Of a stretch of 64,000 nucleotides of DNA, positions 52,930 to 60,948 are shown in pieces. Under the pieces are notes generated by a model that was given only the letters and a program-made list of their open reading frames with translations, was not told where the DNA came from and searched no databases. The DNA lies in contig JAXDIG010000015.1 of the NCBI GenBank assembly GCA_034664125.1, positions 22,491-86,490 on the forward strand, given 5' to 3'. Every line of letters starts with the position of its first letter. Within the stretch, counting starts at the first letter, position 1. The position numbers and the translations under genes were made by a program. The stretch comes from JACVRW01 sp034664125. GTDB taxonomy: Bacteria > Actinomycetota > Thermoleophilia > Solirubrobacterales > Thermoleophilaceae.

Positions 52930-54270
52930 GTGCTCGCCGCCCTGCTCGCGGTTGCTCTGACTCTGGCTTCCGGGCCATTGCTCGAGCCGCTGCCCGGGCG
53001 TGAGGGGTGCGTCACGCAGGGCGGTGCCGGGGAGTGTCAGGCGGGGCGGGCGCTCGAGCGCGTCTCCGGCCTGGTGGTGAGCCCCGATGGCCGGTTCGTC
53101 TATGCCGCGGTTCGCGACAGCGGCGCCGTGGCGGCCTTCGCCCGCGACCGCCGCACGGGCGGCCTGCGCCAGCTGCCCGGCCGGCGCGGCTGCCTGGGCG
53201 GCGCGCCGGCGGACGGCTGCGCGTCGGCTCGCAACGTCGCGGGTGCGCGTGCGCTCACGCTCAGTCCCGACGGCCGGAGCGTCTACGTCGCGGGCGCCGG
53301 CGGGCTTGCCGTGTTCGCGCGAGACGAGCACACCGGAGCGCTGCGCCAGCTCTCGGGCCGGCAGGGCTGCGTCACGGAGGCCGGGCAGGAGGGCTGCGCC
53401 GCAGGGAGGGCGGTCGGGACCGCCCTCTGGGTGGCGGCGGGCCGCGAGGGGCGCTCGCTGTACCTGCTCGGCCGCGGCGACGCCGTTGCGGTCTTTCGCC
53501 GCGATCCGCGCACCGGCGCCGTCCGCCAGCGCGCGGGCGCGCGCGGCTGTGTGCGCGAGTCGCGCCCTGGACTCGCCCTGCTGGGCTGCGCGCCGGGCCG
53601 CGGCCTCGGCGCCACTCGCGCCGCCGCGATCACTCGGTCGGGAACCACCCTCTACGTCGGCGGGCTCGACGGCGCCGTGACCACCTTCCGACGCGATCCG
53701 CGCAGCGGGACGATCTCTCAGCTGCCCGGCCGGCGCGGCTGCATCGCCTCGTCCGGACACCCGGGCTGCGGGCGCGTCCGCGGGCTGCACGGGCCTCACT
53801 CCCTGACGCTCGGGCCGGGGGAGCGCGATCTCTACGTGGCCGTCTCGCTCGCGATCGACCCGCAGTCGGGTGTGGTGCTCCTGCGCCGCGATCCGCACGA
53901 CGGCTCTCTGGCCCAGCGGTCTGGCCGCGGCGGATGCGTGAACGCCGACGGCAGCTCGGGCTGTGCCACGGGCCGCGGCCTGCGGGGCGCGCACTCGCTG
54001 GAACTCGACCCGAGCGGGCGCCGCGCCCTTCTGGCGTCGGAGCTCCCGACCGGTTCGATCGCGCTCTTCGCCCGCGATGCCGCCTCCGGTCGCCTCCAGC
54101 AGCTCGACGGCGCCCGCGGCTGCCTCAACGCGAACGGCGCCGGGGGATGCGCCGTGGTTCCGGCGCTGCGCGGCGCACATCTGATCGTCCCCTCACCGGG
54201 GTGGCGCCACGTCTACGTGCCGCTCGTGGACGGCAACGGCGTGCTGGCGCTGCGGCTGCCCCGAGAATAG
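52930..54270 (+). CDS. Secreted seven-bladed beta-propeller repeat protein
   Basis: 446 residues. N-terminal signal (LAALLAVALTLASG). About seven repeats of 55-60 residues follow, each with the pattern LSPDGRSVYVA...VFARD..TGALRQLSGRQGC....GC. Every blade carries a Cys pair about 10 residues apart (e.g. RRGCLGGAPADGC), probably a disulfide on the outer edge. Related repeats occur in lactonase-type propellers. The function is unknown; binding or display is more likely than catalysis. GTG at 52930. Confidence 0.8.
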   Translation: MLAALLAVALTLASGPLLEPLPGREGCVTQGGAGECQAGRALERVSGLVVSPDGRFVYAAVRDSGAVAAFARDRRTGGLRQLPGRRGCLGGAPADGCASARNVAGARALTLSPDGRSVYVAGAGGLAVFARDEHTGALRQLSGRQGCVTEAGQEGCAAGRAVGTALWVAAGREGRSLYLLGRGDAVAVFRRDPRTGAVRQRAGARGCVRESRPGLALLGCAPGRGLGATRAAAITRSGTTLYVGGLDGAVTTFRRDPRSGTISQLPGRRGCIASSGHPGCGRVRGLHGPHSLTLGPGERDLYVAVSLAIDPQSGVVLLRRDPHDGSLAQRSGRGGCVNADGSSGCATGRGLRGAHSLELDPSGRRALLASELPTGSIALFARDAASGRLQQLDGARGCLNANGAGGCAVVPALRGAHLIVPSPGWRHVYVPLVDGNGVLALRLPRE

Positions 54271-54275
54271 GCCGA

Positions 54276-54779
54276 GTGACGAGCACGATCGAAGTGGTCG
54301 ATGGCGGACGTCTCATCGCGTTTTCGTTCGACGACCTCATGCGCTACCACGGCCCGGGCTCGCCGGGTGGAGTGGCCCACGCCTTCAAGGTCCTCGAACG
54401 CGCCCTCCCGCTGCTCGACTCCGAGGGTCCCTGCGAGCGCCGCGAGATCGTCGTGGAAACCGCGTTTGGAGGGCCCGGCGCTCGCGATGCCTTCGAGCTG
54501 GTCACGCGCGCGGTGACCGGCGGTCGGTTCCGCGTAGACGCCGCGCTCGGGCGGCCTGAGCGCGGTCGCACGCTCGAGCGCTTCGTGTTCCGGCTCGCCT
54601 ACCGGGAGCGCCGCGTGACGCTGGCCCTGCGCGAGGGGTTCGTTACCGAGGAGTTCATCGATCTCGCGCGCGCCGAGGAGCGCACCGTCGAGGGGGAGCG
54701 GCGCCTCGACGTGCTCAAGCGCGAGATGGCCGACCGATTACTTGCCCGGCCGGCCGGCGAGGTCTACGACGTCGCGTAG
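54276..54779 (+). CDS. Protein of unknown function
   Basis: 167 residues, cytoplasmic. AFSFDDLMRYHGPGSPGGVA is followed by KVLERALPLL, ETAFGGPGARDAFELVTRAV and a basic strand region FRLAYRERRVTLALREGFVT. I do not recognise a domain. GTG at 54276 begins 6 bases after the propeller gene stop, so they may share a message. Confidence 0.65.
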   Translation: MTSTIEVVDGGRLIAFSFDDLMRYHGPGSPGGVAHAFKVLERALPLLDSEGPCERREIVVETAFGGPGARDAFELVTRAVTGGRFRVDAALGRPERGRTLERFVFRLAYRERRVTLALREGFVTEEFIDLARAEERTVEGERRLDVLKREMADRLLARPAGEVYDVA

Positions 54780-54805
54780 TCGGGCTCGGCTGTGCTGCCG
54801 GTACG

Positions 54806-55426
54806 ATGGCGCCGGTGGAGGTCGACACCCCGCACGGCCCGGCGAAGGCGCACGTGCATCCCGCGGACGAGCCGAAGGCGGCGCTTGTCCTCGGTCATGG
54901 AGCCCGCGGCGGCGTGTCCTCCAGGGACCTGGTGGCGGTCACGGCCGTGGCGGTCGCCGAGGGGGTCAGCGTCGCGCTGGTGGAGCAGCCGTTCCACGTG
55001 GCGGGCCGGCCCGCTCCAGCGCCGCCGCGGCAGCTCGACGCCGCCTGGACGGCGGTGGTCGAACACCTCCGGGAAGGAGAGCTGCAAGGGCTGCCGCTCG
55101 TCGCCGGCGGCCGGTCCCTGGGTGCGCGGGTCGCCTGCCGCACGGTCGAAGCCACCGGCGCGCTGGCCGTGCTGTGCCTCGCGTTCCCGGTGCACGCGCC
55201 GGGCCGGACCGACCCGGCCCACAGCCGCCTGCCCGAGCTCGAGGCCGTCGAAGTGCCCACGCTCGTGGTGCAGGGCGAGCGCGACCCGTTCGGCATGCCG
55301 CCCCCCGGCCCGCGCCGCGAGGTGGTGCAGGTACCCGGCGACCACAGCCTGACGAAGGACCTCGACGCCGTGGCCGCCGCGGTGCGGGGCTGGCTGCCGC
55401 GCGTCGTGGGTGGCGAGGGCCCCTGA
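54806..55426 (+). CDS. Alpha/beta hydrolase of the Tex30/KANSL3 type
   Basis: 206 residues, a compact alpha/beta hydrolase. Oxyanion strand LVLGHGARGGVSS, nucleophile loop GGRSLGARVA with Ser, acid loop VVQGERDPFG and His in PGDHSLTKD. The catalytic triad is complete. Family members are uncharacterised esterase-like proteins. ATG at 54806. Confidence 0.85.
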   Translation: MAPVEVDTPHGPAKAHVHPADEPKAALVLGHGARGGVSSRDLVAVTAVAVAEGVSVALVEQPFHVAGRPAPAPPRQLDAAWTAVVEHLREGELQGLPLVAGGRSLGARVACRTVEATGALAVLCLAFPVHAPGRTDPAHSRLPELEAVEVPTLVVQGERDPFGMPPPGPRREVVQVPGDHSLTKDLDAVAAAVRGWLPRVVGGEGP

Positions 55427-55514
55427 ACGCACGGCCGACGGTCCGAAATTCGCGCTAACTAAGAGCAAGCGGGACTGGGGTTGGGCCGCCTTGCGATCCC
55501 TAGCGCGCGGGCCT

Positions 55515-55580
55515 GAGCCCCGCTCCACGAGTCTGACGTTAGCCGCGATATACATGGGAAAAGTCAGACTCGTGAGGGGC
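55515..55580. repeat. Long palindrome between a hydrolase gene and a TetR gene
   Basis: CACGAGTCTGAC (55526-55537) pairs perfectly with GTCAGACTCGTG (55563-55574); GCCCC (55517-55521) and GGGGC (55576-55580) extend the stem across a small bulge. The 25-base loop ends in AAAA and has GCGATAT in the middle. Loop length and pattern match the palindromes at 20198-20316 although the stem bases differ. It lies in a 257-base gap between converging genes, so no gene explains it. Confidence 0.8.
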
Positions 55581-55683
55581 GGCGGCGCTCCGGGCGCCCT
55601 TTCTTGCCCGTCGTTCGCCGAAACCGAAGCGGCAAAGGCGGAAGGGCATCGATCGCGCGGCGAGCCCGGCATGACGGCGCCGC

Positions 55684-56280
55684 CTAGCGCGCCGCGGCCA
55701 CCAGCCGGCACATCAGCTCGGCGGCCTCGCGGTCGTCGAGGTCGCGCTCGCGGGCGAGCGAGCGCCAGGTCGTGAAGGCCAGCGCGTGGCCGGTCCCGGC
55801 GCGCACACGGCGGCGAGCGCGGCCGCGCGAGCGCCGGCCCCGCATGAGGACGTCCTCGGCGGCTGCGACGTACTGGCGGTAGCCGCCGAAGAATCGGCTC
55901 ACCGTGGGCATGGTCGCCGCGTCGCGATGAAGGTTGTCCAGCATCCGCTCCGTGCGGCGGTAGTACCCGTACAGCTCCTCGAGCGCGGCACTCAGGCGCT
56001 CGTCAGGGCCGGCGATCGCCGCCCACGCGCCGAGATCGGGCGTGGGGTTGGAGGCCATCCAATGCGACGTGCACGCGGTGAACAGAGCCACCTCGTCGGG
56101 GAAGTGGCGGTAGAGGGTGGAGCGGCGCACTCCGGCGTGCTCCGCGATCGCGCTGATCGAGGTGCGCGACGGGCCGAGCGTCCCGTGCAGCGCCACGGCG
56201 CTCTCGGTGATGCGCTGGCGGGTCTGCTCCTCGAGCTCGGCGCGCCGTTGCTTGCGGTACGGTCGCTTTTCGTCGGTCAT
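55684..56280 (-). CDS. TetR-family regulator
   Basis: 198 residues. N-terminal HTH: RQRITESAVALHGTLGPSRT then AIAEHAGVRRSTLYRHFPDE. The ligand domain is all helical with an RRSRGRARRR basic patch. It is divergent from a cupin gene 81 bases away and probably represses that gene and itself. Confidence 0.93.
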   Translation of the reverse strand: MTDEKRPYRKQRRAELEEQTRQRITESAVALHGTLGPSRTSISAIAEHAGVRRSTLYRHFPDEVALFTACTSHWMASNPTPDLGAWAAIAGPDERLSAALEELYGYYRRTERMLDNLHRDAATMPTVSRFFGGYRQYVAAAEDVLMRGRRSRGRARRRVRAGTGHALAFTTWRSLARERDLDDREAAELMCRLVAAAR

Positions 56281-56296
56281 CGGTGTCCCATCAATC

Positions 56297-56325
56297 TTGA
56301 CAGACCATCCGGACCTCTATAGATT
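56297..56325 (+). promoter_or_regulatory. Promoter of the cupin gene
   Basis: A consensus -35 TTGACA (56297-56302) and a -10 at TATAGA (56318) or TAGATT (56320), spaced 15-17 bases. It lies in the gap shared with the TetR gene, so the TetR operator should overlap it. Confidence 0.65.
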
Positions 56326-56361
56326 CGCGCGACACTTATGTCCGATCAAAGGAGGCGACTG

Positions 56362-56871
56362 ATGGAGACGACGGCGGCGAAGGTCGTAGGCCCGCAGGAC
56401 GGCAAGGCCGGGTTCCTGGGGAGCATCGGGGTCCGCTTCATGGTCGACGGTGACGAGGCCGGCGGCGGGTTCTCACTGGTCGAGCACCCGATGTCCGCGC
56501 GTGCGCTGGCTGCGCCGCTCCACCGGCACGCCCGCGAGGACGAGTACAGCTACATCCTCGACGGGCGGGTAGGGGCGTTGCTGGGCGACGAGGTGGTCAT
56601 CGGGAGCCCGGGCGACCTGCTCTTCAAGCCCCGCAACCAGTGGCACACGTTCTGGAACGCCGGCGACGAGCCGGCCCGGATCCTGGAGATCATCTCCCCA
56701 GCCGGCTTCGAGCGGTTCTTCGCCGAGCTGGTCGACCTCGGCGGGGCCGCGGAGGCCGACCCGCAGGAGCTGGGGGAGCTGTGCGCCCGCTACGAGCTCG
56801 AGATGGACCCCGACACGGTCCCGGGGCTCGTCGAGCGCTTCCATCTGCAATTCCCGGGCGAGCCGGTCTAG
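56362..56871 (+). CDS. Cupin-domain protein
   Basis: 169 residues. Cupin motif 1 HRHAREDEYSYILDGRVG, motif 2 PRNQWHTFWNAGDEPARIL; the His-His-Glu-His ligands are complete. It resembles quercetin-dioxygenase-like cupins. ATG at 56362 has the best ribosome site in this part, AAAGGAGG (56348-56355). It is under a consensus-like promoter and faces a TetR gene, so it is likely induced by a small molecule. Confidence 0.9.
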   Translation: METTAAKVVGPQDGKAGFLGSIGVRFMVDGDEAGGGFSLVEHPMSARALAAPLHRHAREDEYSYILDGRVGALLGDEVVIGSPGDLLFKPRNQWHTFWNAGDEPARILEIISPAGFERFFAELVDLGGAAEADPQELGELCARYELEMDPDTVPGLVERFHLQFPGEPV

Positions 56872-57239
56872 TCGACCTCGATCACCGAGAGCACGTTGCC
56901 GGCCGGGTCGGTGAACCACGCGATCGGCGGGCCCCCGCCGCGGAAGATGGCGCGGTCGTCCTGGTCGAAGCCCTCGTAGCGCAGGAACTCCACGCCGCGC
57001 GCGGCCAGCTCGTCCACCGCCTGCTCGATGTCTTCGACGGGGAAGTTGAGGATCGTGTAGGCCGCGGGCGTGTGGTCCGGCTTCGGGTAGACCAGCGTCG
57101 CCCGGTCGCCGGCGATGCGCAACGTCAGCAGGCCGTGCTCCTCGGACGTGTCGATCCCGAGCGTGTCCCCGTAGAACTCGCGCGCCTTCTCGATGTCGTC
57201 GACGGCAAAGCCGCTGAATGCCCTGGTGTTGGTGAACAT
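56868..57239 (-). CDS. VOC-family protein
   Basis: 123 residues. FTNTRAFSGFAVDDIEKARE opens module one, TILNFPVEDIEQAVDELAAR module two, AWFTDPAGNVLSVIE the end with the usual Glu metal ligand. Its 3' end overlaps the cupin gene by 4 bases. Its start is 28 bases downstream of the sigma-factor stop and the two may be co-transcribed. Confidence 0.92.
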   Translation of the reverse strand: MFTNTRAFSGFAVDDIEKAREFYGDTLGIDTSEEHGLLTLRIAGDRATLVYPKPDHTPAAYTILNFPVEDIEQAVDELAARGVEFLRYEGFDQDDRAIFRGGGPPIAWFTDPAGNVLSVIEVD

Positions 57240-57267
57240 GTGTGTAAGACCGGTGCGGCCGCAGCGA

Positions 57268-58389
57268 CTAATCGGTTTCGAGCAGCTCGGGCAGCCCGAA
57301 GCGCTCCGGCTGGACGCTCCTGTTCGACTCGTCCACGGGCTGCTCCGGGTAGCGCAGGTAGAAGTCCGGTTCGCGACTCATCGTGGAGCGGGTGATGAAC
57401 GAGGTGATCGCCTTGATGCGCGGGCCCTCGAGCGTGAACACGTCGAGCGCGAACAGGCGGAAGGCCTGGTCCTCGTCGTACCAGGCGTAGCTGCCCACCG
57501 CTGGCTGGCCGTTCGCCCGCGTGGGGCGGTGACGCCAGCGCCAGTCGCCCGAGAGCGGCCCGAACTCCATGAACCCGCGCAGCGCCTCGTGACCGCGAAA
57601 CCAAGCCGGGAGCGGCGGCATCGACCAGGACGCGTCCTCCGCGAGCATGCTCACGACCGCCTCGATGTCGCAGCGCGCCATCGCATCCATGTAGCCCTCG
57701 ACGACCTCGCGCAGCTGCTGGTCGTCGAGTGAGCGCAGCGTCGCCTGCTGGCTCTGCTCGGGGAGGCGGTCGTCGATGGTCTTGCGCGCTCGCTGCAGCG
57801 CGCTGTTCACCGATGCAACCGACGTGTCGAGCGACTCCGCGACCTCGTTCGCGGAGAAGCCGAGCACCTCCCGCAGGATCAGCACGGCGCGCTGGTTGGC
57901 CGGAAGGTGCTGGAGCGCGGCGACGAAGGCCAGCTCCACGCTCTCGCGCAGCTCGTAGCGCGCTTCGGGGGCGGCATAGCCGTCCTCGAGGCCCAGGCCT
58001 TCGTCCGGGAAGGGCTCGACCCACACCGACTCGAGCGGCGGCAGGCCGAGGCCGTCGTGGGGGTCGGTGGTCGGGCCGTAGTCGATCGGGAGCACCCGCT
58101 TGGGCCGCCGCTCGATCATGTTCAGGCACGTGTTCGTAGCGATCGTGTAGAGCCATGAGCGCAGCGAGCTGCGGCCTTCGAACCGGGGCAGCCCTCGCCA
58201 GGCACGGAGCAGCGCGTCCTGGAGGGCGTCTTCCGCGTCATGAACGGAGCTCAGCATCCGGTAGCAGTGCGCGGTGAGCTCGGAGCGGTAGGGCTCGACC
58301 AGGCGGCCGAAGGCCTGCTCGTCGCCCTCGCGGGCTGCCTGGAGCAGCTCTGGCTCGTGAGTCGTCGCGCTTGTCGAGCGGTTGGGCAT
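57268..58389 (-). CDS. ECF sigma factor with C-terminal SnoaL-like domain
   Basis: 373 residues. Sigma region 2 about 25-95 (LTAHCYRMLSSVHDAEDALQ, RSWLYTIATNTCLNMIE), region 4 about 165-215 (LPANQRAVLILREVLGFSA, VASVNSALQRARKTI). A SnoaL_2/NTF2-like domain follows (225-350: VVEGYMDAMARCDIEAVVSM). In this sigma group the tail replaces a separate anti-sigma factor and tunes activity. It has VOC-fold genes on both sides, a common context for such sigma factors. Confidence 0.92.
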   Translation of the reverse strand: MPNRSTSATTHEPELLQAAREGDEQAFGRLVEPYRSELTAHCYRMLSSVHDAEDALQDALLRAWRGLPRFEGRSSLRSWLYTIATNTCLNMIERRPKRVLPIDYGPTTDPHDGLGLPPLESVWVEPFPDEGLGLEDGYAAPEARYELRESVELAFVAALQHLPANQRAVLILREVLGFSANEVAESLDTSVASVNSALQRARKTIDDRLPEQSQQATLRSLDDQQLREVVEGYMDAMARCDIEAVVSMLAEDASWSMPPLPAWFRGHEALRGFMEFGPLSGDWRWRHRPTRANGQPAVGSYAWYDEDQAFRLFALDVFTLEGPRIKAITSFITRSTMSREPDFYLRYPEQPVDESNRSVQPERFGLPELLETD

Positions 58390-58434
58390 GCTGCGATTAG
58401 TTCGGGACGGGGCGGCGGTCTACGAGGGTAGGGC

Positions 58435-58800
58435 ATGAAGCCGGAGGCCCTCAAACCCGTCGTGCACCTGGAGCTGCACACCGGCGATCCCGCGGGCGCG
58501 CTGGGCTTCTACGCGGAGCTTTGCGGCTGGAAGGGAGAGCGGATCCAAGACCCGCACGGCTCGTATCTGGCCCTCGACCTGGGCCGGCGAGGGCTCGGTG
58601 GCGGCATCGTCGCGTGCGGCTCCGACCGCCCGCTCTGGCTGCCCTACGTAGAGGTCGCCGGAATCGCCGCCGCGACCGACCTCGCCATCGCGCTCGGGGC
58701 GTCGGTCCTGCTCGAGCCGCGCGAAGGGCCGGCCGGCTGGCGCAGCGTCGTAGCGGCTCCGGCGGCCGGCGAGGTCGCCTTCTGGGAGCCCAAGCGCTGA
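58435..58800 (+). CDS. VOC-family protein
   Basis: 121 residues. PVVHLELHTGDPAGALGFYA starts the first module, LPYVEVAGIAAATDLAIALG the second, ending EVAFWEPKR. It resembles two-module glyoxalase-like proteins with the last Glu ligand in place. It is divergent from the SnoaL-type sigma gene with 45 bases between starts, so it is a likely target of that sigma factor. Confidence 0.88.
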   Translation: MKPEALKPVVHLELHTGDPAGALGFYAELCGWKGERIQDPHGSYLALDLGRRGLGGGIVACGSDRPLWLPYVEVAGIAAATDLAIALGASVLLEPREGPAGWRSVVAAPAAGEVAFWEPKR

Positions 58801-58810
58801 GCCGTCCCGG

Positions 58811-60871
58811 TCAGGCGGTGCCGACGGCGTCGACCGATCGGTGCTCGGCTTCGAGCAGGATCTCGCCGAACACCTCGACCACCTCGGGGGCAAACTGGGC
58901 GCCCGCGCAGCGGCGCAGCTCGGCCATGGCCTCAGCCGGTTCCAGCCGCGCGCGGTAGGGCCGGTTCGACACCATCGCGTCGTACGCGTCGCAGACGGCG
59001 ATGATCCGCGACCCGAGCGGGATCTCGATTCCGGCGAGCCCGTCGGGATAGCCGGTGCCGTCGAAGCGCTCGTGGCTCGAGCGCACCAGCTTCGCGGCGC
59101 GCGTGAGCGCTGGGGCGGCGGACAGGATGCGCTCCCCGATCAGCGTGTGACGGCGCATGAACGCCCATTCCTCGTCGTCGAGCGGTCCGGGCTTGAGCAC
59201 GATCTCGTCCGGAATCGCGATCTTGCCGACGTCGTGCAGCGACGCCGCCTGCAGCAACGGAGCGCGCTCCTCGTCGGGCAGGGCGAGCCGGTCGGCCACA
59301 GCCTCGGCCAGCGTCGTCACCTGGTCGAGGTGCACGCCCAGATCGCGGTTGCGCTCGGACAGGATCCTGAGCAGGACGTCTGCGCTCTGGCGACCGGCTG
59401 AGCTGCGGCTGTTGGCGCTCTTGCGCGTGTACATCCTGCGGTCCGCCTCGCGCAGGGCCTCCGTTGCCGTCCTGGCCTCGGTGGGCAGCGTGACCGAGCC
59501 GTAGGAGGCGGTCACCTCGAAGCCCTCGCCGCGCTCGCTGAGCGCGTCGGCCGCGATGCCGGCGATCGCCTCGTGGTCGACGCAGGAGGGGAGGCTCAGC
59601 ACGCAGAACTCGTCGCCGCCCATGCGGTAGGCCGAGGCGCGGCCGACCAGCCCGGCTTTCAGGCGCTGGGCCATGCGCGTCAGCAGCGCGTCACCGGCCG
59701 GGTGTCCGAACGTGTCGTTGTAGTTCTTGAACCCGTCCAGGTCGAAGAGCTCCAGCATCAGCGGCCGTTCGACGCTGGCTTGGTCGAGGCGCTCCTGGAG
59801 GTCGGCGAGCAGGCTACGACGGTTGTCCAGGCCGGTCAGCGGATCGTGCAGCGCCTGGAACGCGAGCTCCTCGGAGGCGAGCTTGCTCTTTGTGATGTCC
59901 TGAATCTGAGCGATGGCGTAGCCCAGCTCCCCGGCCACGTGCAGCAGCGACAGGCTCACCGACATCCACACCGTGTGGCCGTCGGCGTGGAGGTAGCGGA
60001 TCTCGAACTGGGGGCGCTCGTCCTCGCCCCGAGCCATCCGTCCCAATGCGTCGACGGCCGTCGCCATGTCCTCGGGATGGACGAGGTCGCGCAGGTCGCC
60101 GTCCGTCAGGTACGCAAGCGGGCGGCCCGTGATGTCGCTCATGGCACGGTTGACCTGCGTGACGGCGCCGCCGTCGTCGCCGAACGTGAACAGGACCATT
60201 CCGATCGGGGCGCCCTCGAAGGCGCCCTTGAAGCGCTCCTCGCTCTCGCTGGCGCGGCGGAAGGCCTGCTCCGCGTCGGCCCTGACCGACTCGTTGAGCC
60301 GCCAGGCGACCACGCTGGCAATGCCGGCCGCCGCTACGAACCCGCCGTGGATGATCGCCCACTTCCAGGGGTGCTCGATCGCGTCGCGGTGGTTGAAGAC
60401 ACCGCCGGGGTCGACCGCTCCCATCACGCCGTGGTGGACCACCACGTACGAGAACGCGACCAGGAACGCCACCCAGTCCTCGTACAGGGCGAGCACCACG
60501 ATCGTCACGAAGAAGAGGAAGTGGGCTTCGATCGCGCCGTGCCAGGTGTGCACCAGCAGCGCGCAGGCTGTGATCAGGCCGAGCGAGACGAGCACGGATG
60601 CCGCGCGGCGCCTGTCCTGGATCAGCAGCGCGATTACGCCAATCGGGACGAGCGCGGCGGGGTGCAGCAGGCTGTGCCAGAAGCTGAAGCCCTCGGCGAA
60701 GCTGAATATCGTCAGCCCGATCGCCTCGGCGAACAGCACGCCCACCATCGCGTGATGGCGGTGCCGCCAGGCTGAGTCCGGCAGGGTGTGGCCCGTGGGC
60801 AGAAGCGAGCGCAGCCGCGAAAACGCGCCCTGACCAGTCCCCGACTCGGTTCGAGTAGCTGCGGTTGTCAA
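58811..60871 (-). CDS. Membrane protein with PAS, GGDEF and HD-GYP domains
   Basis: 686 residues. About six hydrophobic helices (30-200) form a membrane sensor; PAS about 225-345 (KGAFEGAPIGMVLFTFG); GGDEF about 350-510 with an intact RMGGDEFCVLSL and LFDLDGFKNYNDTFGHPAGD. The HD-GYP-type domain (520-680) has HDVGKIAIPDEIVLKPG, RRHTLIGERIL and DGTGYPDGLAG, giving HD and GYP. It may both make and break cyclic di-GMP. TTG at 60871 was chosen because AAAGGA stands 6 bases upstream; the ATG at 60895 lacks a ribosome site. Confidence 0.88.
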   Translation of the reverse strand: MTTAATRTESGTGQGAFSRLRSLLPTGHTLPDSAWRHRHHAMVGVLFAEAIGLTIFSFAEGFSFWHSLLHPAALVPIGVIALLIQDRRRAASVLVSLGLITACALLVHTWHGAIEAHFLFFVTIVVLALYEDWVAFLVAFSYVVVHHGVMGAVDPGGVFNHRDAIEHPWKWAIIHGGFVAAAGIASVVAWRLNESVRADAEQAFRRASESEERFKGAFEGAPIGMVLFTFGDDGGAVTQVNRAMSDITGRPLAYLTDGDLRDLVHPEDMATAVDALGRMARGEDERPQFEIRYLHADGHTVWMSVSLSLLHVAGELGYAIAQIQDITKSKLASEELAFQALHDPLTGLDNRRSLLADLQERLDQASVERPLMLELFDLDGFKNYNDTFGHPAGDALLTRMAQRLKAGLVGRASAYRMGGDEFCVLSLPSCVDHEAIAGIAADALSERGEGFEVTASYGSVTLPTEARTATEALREADRRMYTRKSANSRSSAGRQSADVLLRILSERNRDLGVHLDQVTTLAEAVADRLALPDEERAPLLQAASLHDVGKIAIPDEIVLKPGPLDDEEWAFMRRHTLIGERILSAAPALTRAAKLVRSSHERFDGTGYPDGLAGIEIPLGSRIIAVCDAYDAMVSNRPYRARLEPAEAMAELRRCAGAQFAPEVVEVFGEILLEAEHRSVDAVGTA

Positions 60872-60893
60872 GCTGATTCCTTTCAGCTGACAC

Positions 60894-60920
60894 ATCGGCA
60901 CCCCACGCCACTCGCTTGAG
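60894..60920 (-). promoter_or_regulatory. Sigma-28 (FliA/SigD)-like promoter
   Basis: On the minus strand CTCAAG, 15 bases, GCCGAT, directly upstream of the GGDEF/HD-GYP gene. GCCGAT is the core of the sigma-28 -10 consensus and the spacing fits; the -35 is a partial match. If real, the transcript starts just before the AAAGGA ribosome site and supports the TTG start. Confidence 0.4.
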
Positions 60921-60948
60921 CTTTTAGGGCTCGAGCACAGCGCTGCTC

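Noticed and set aside
60872..60948. A c-di-GMP (GEMM) riboswitch before the GGDEF/HD-GYP gene
   Set aside because: The leader is only about 75 bases and lacks the GCAAA/GGCAAAC blocks of GEMM, so I could not support it.
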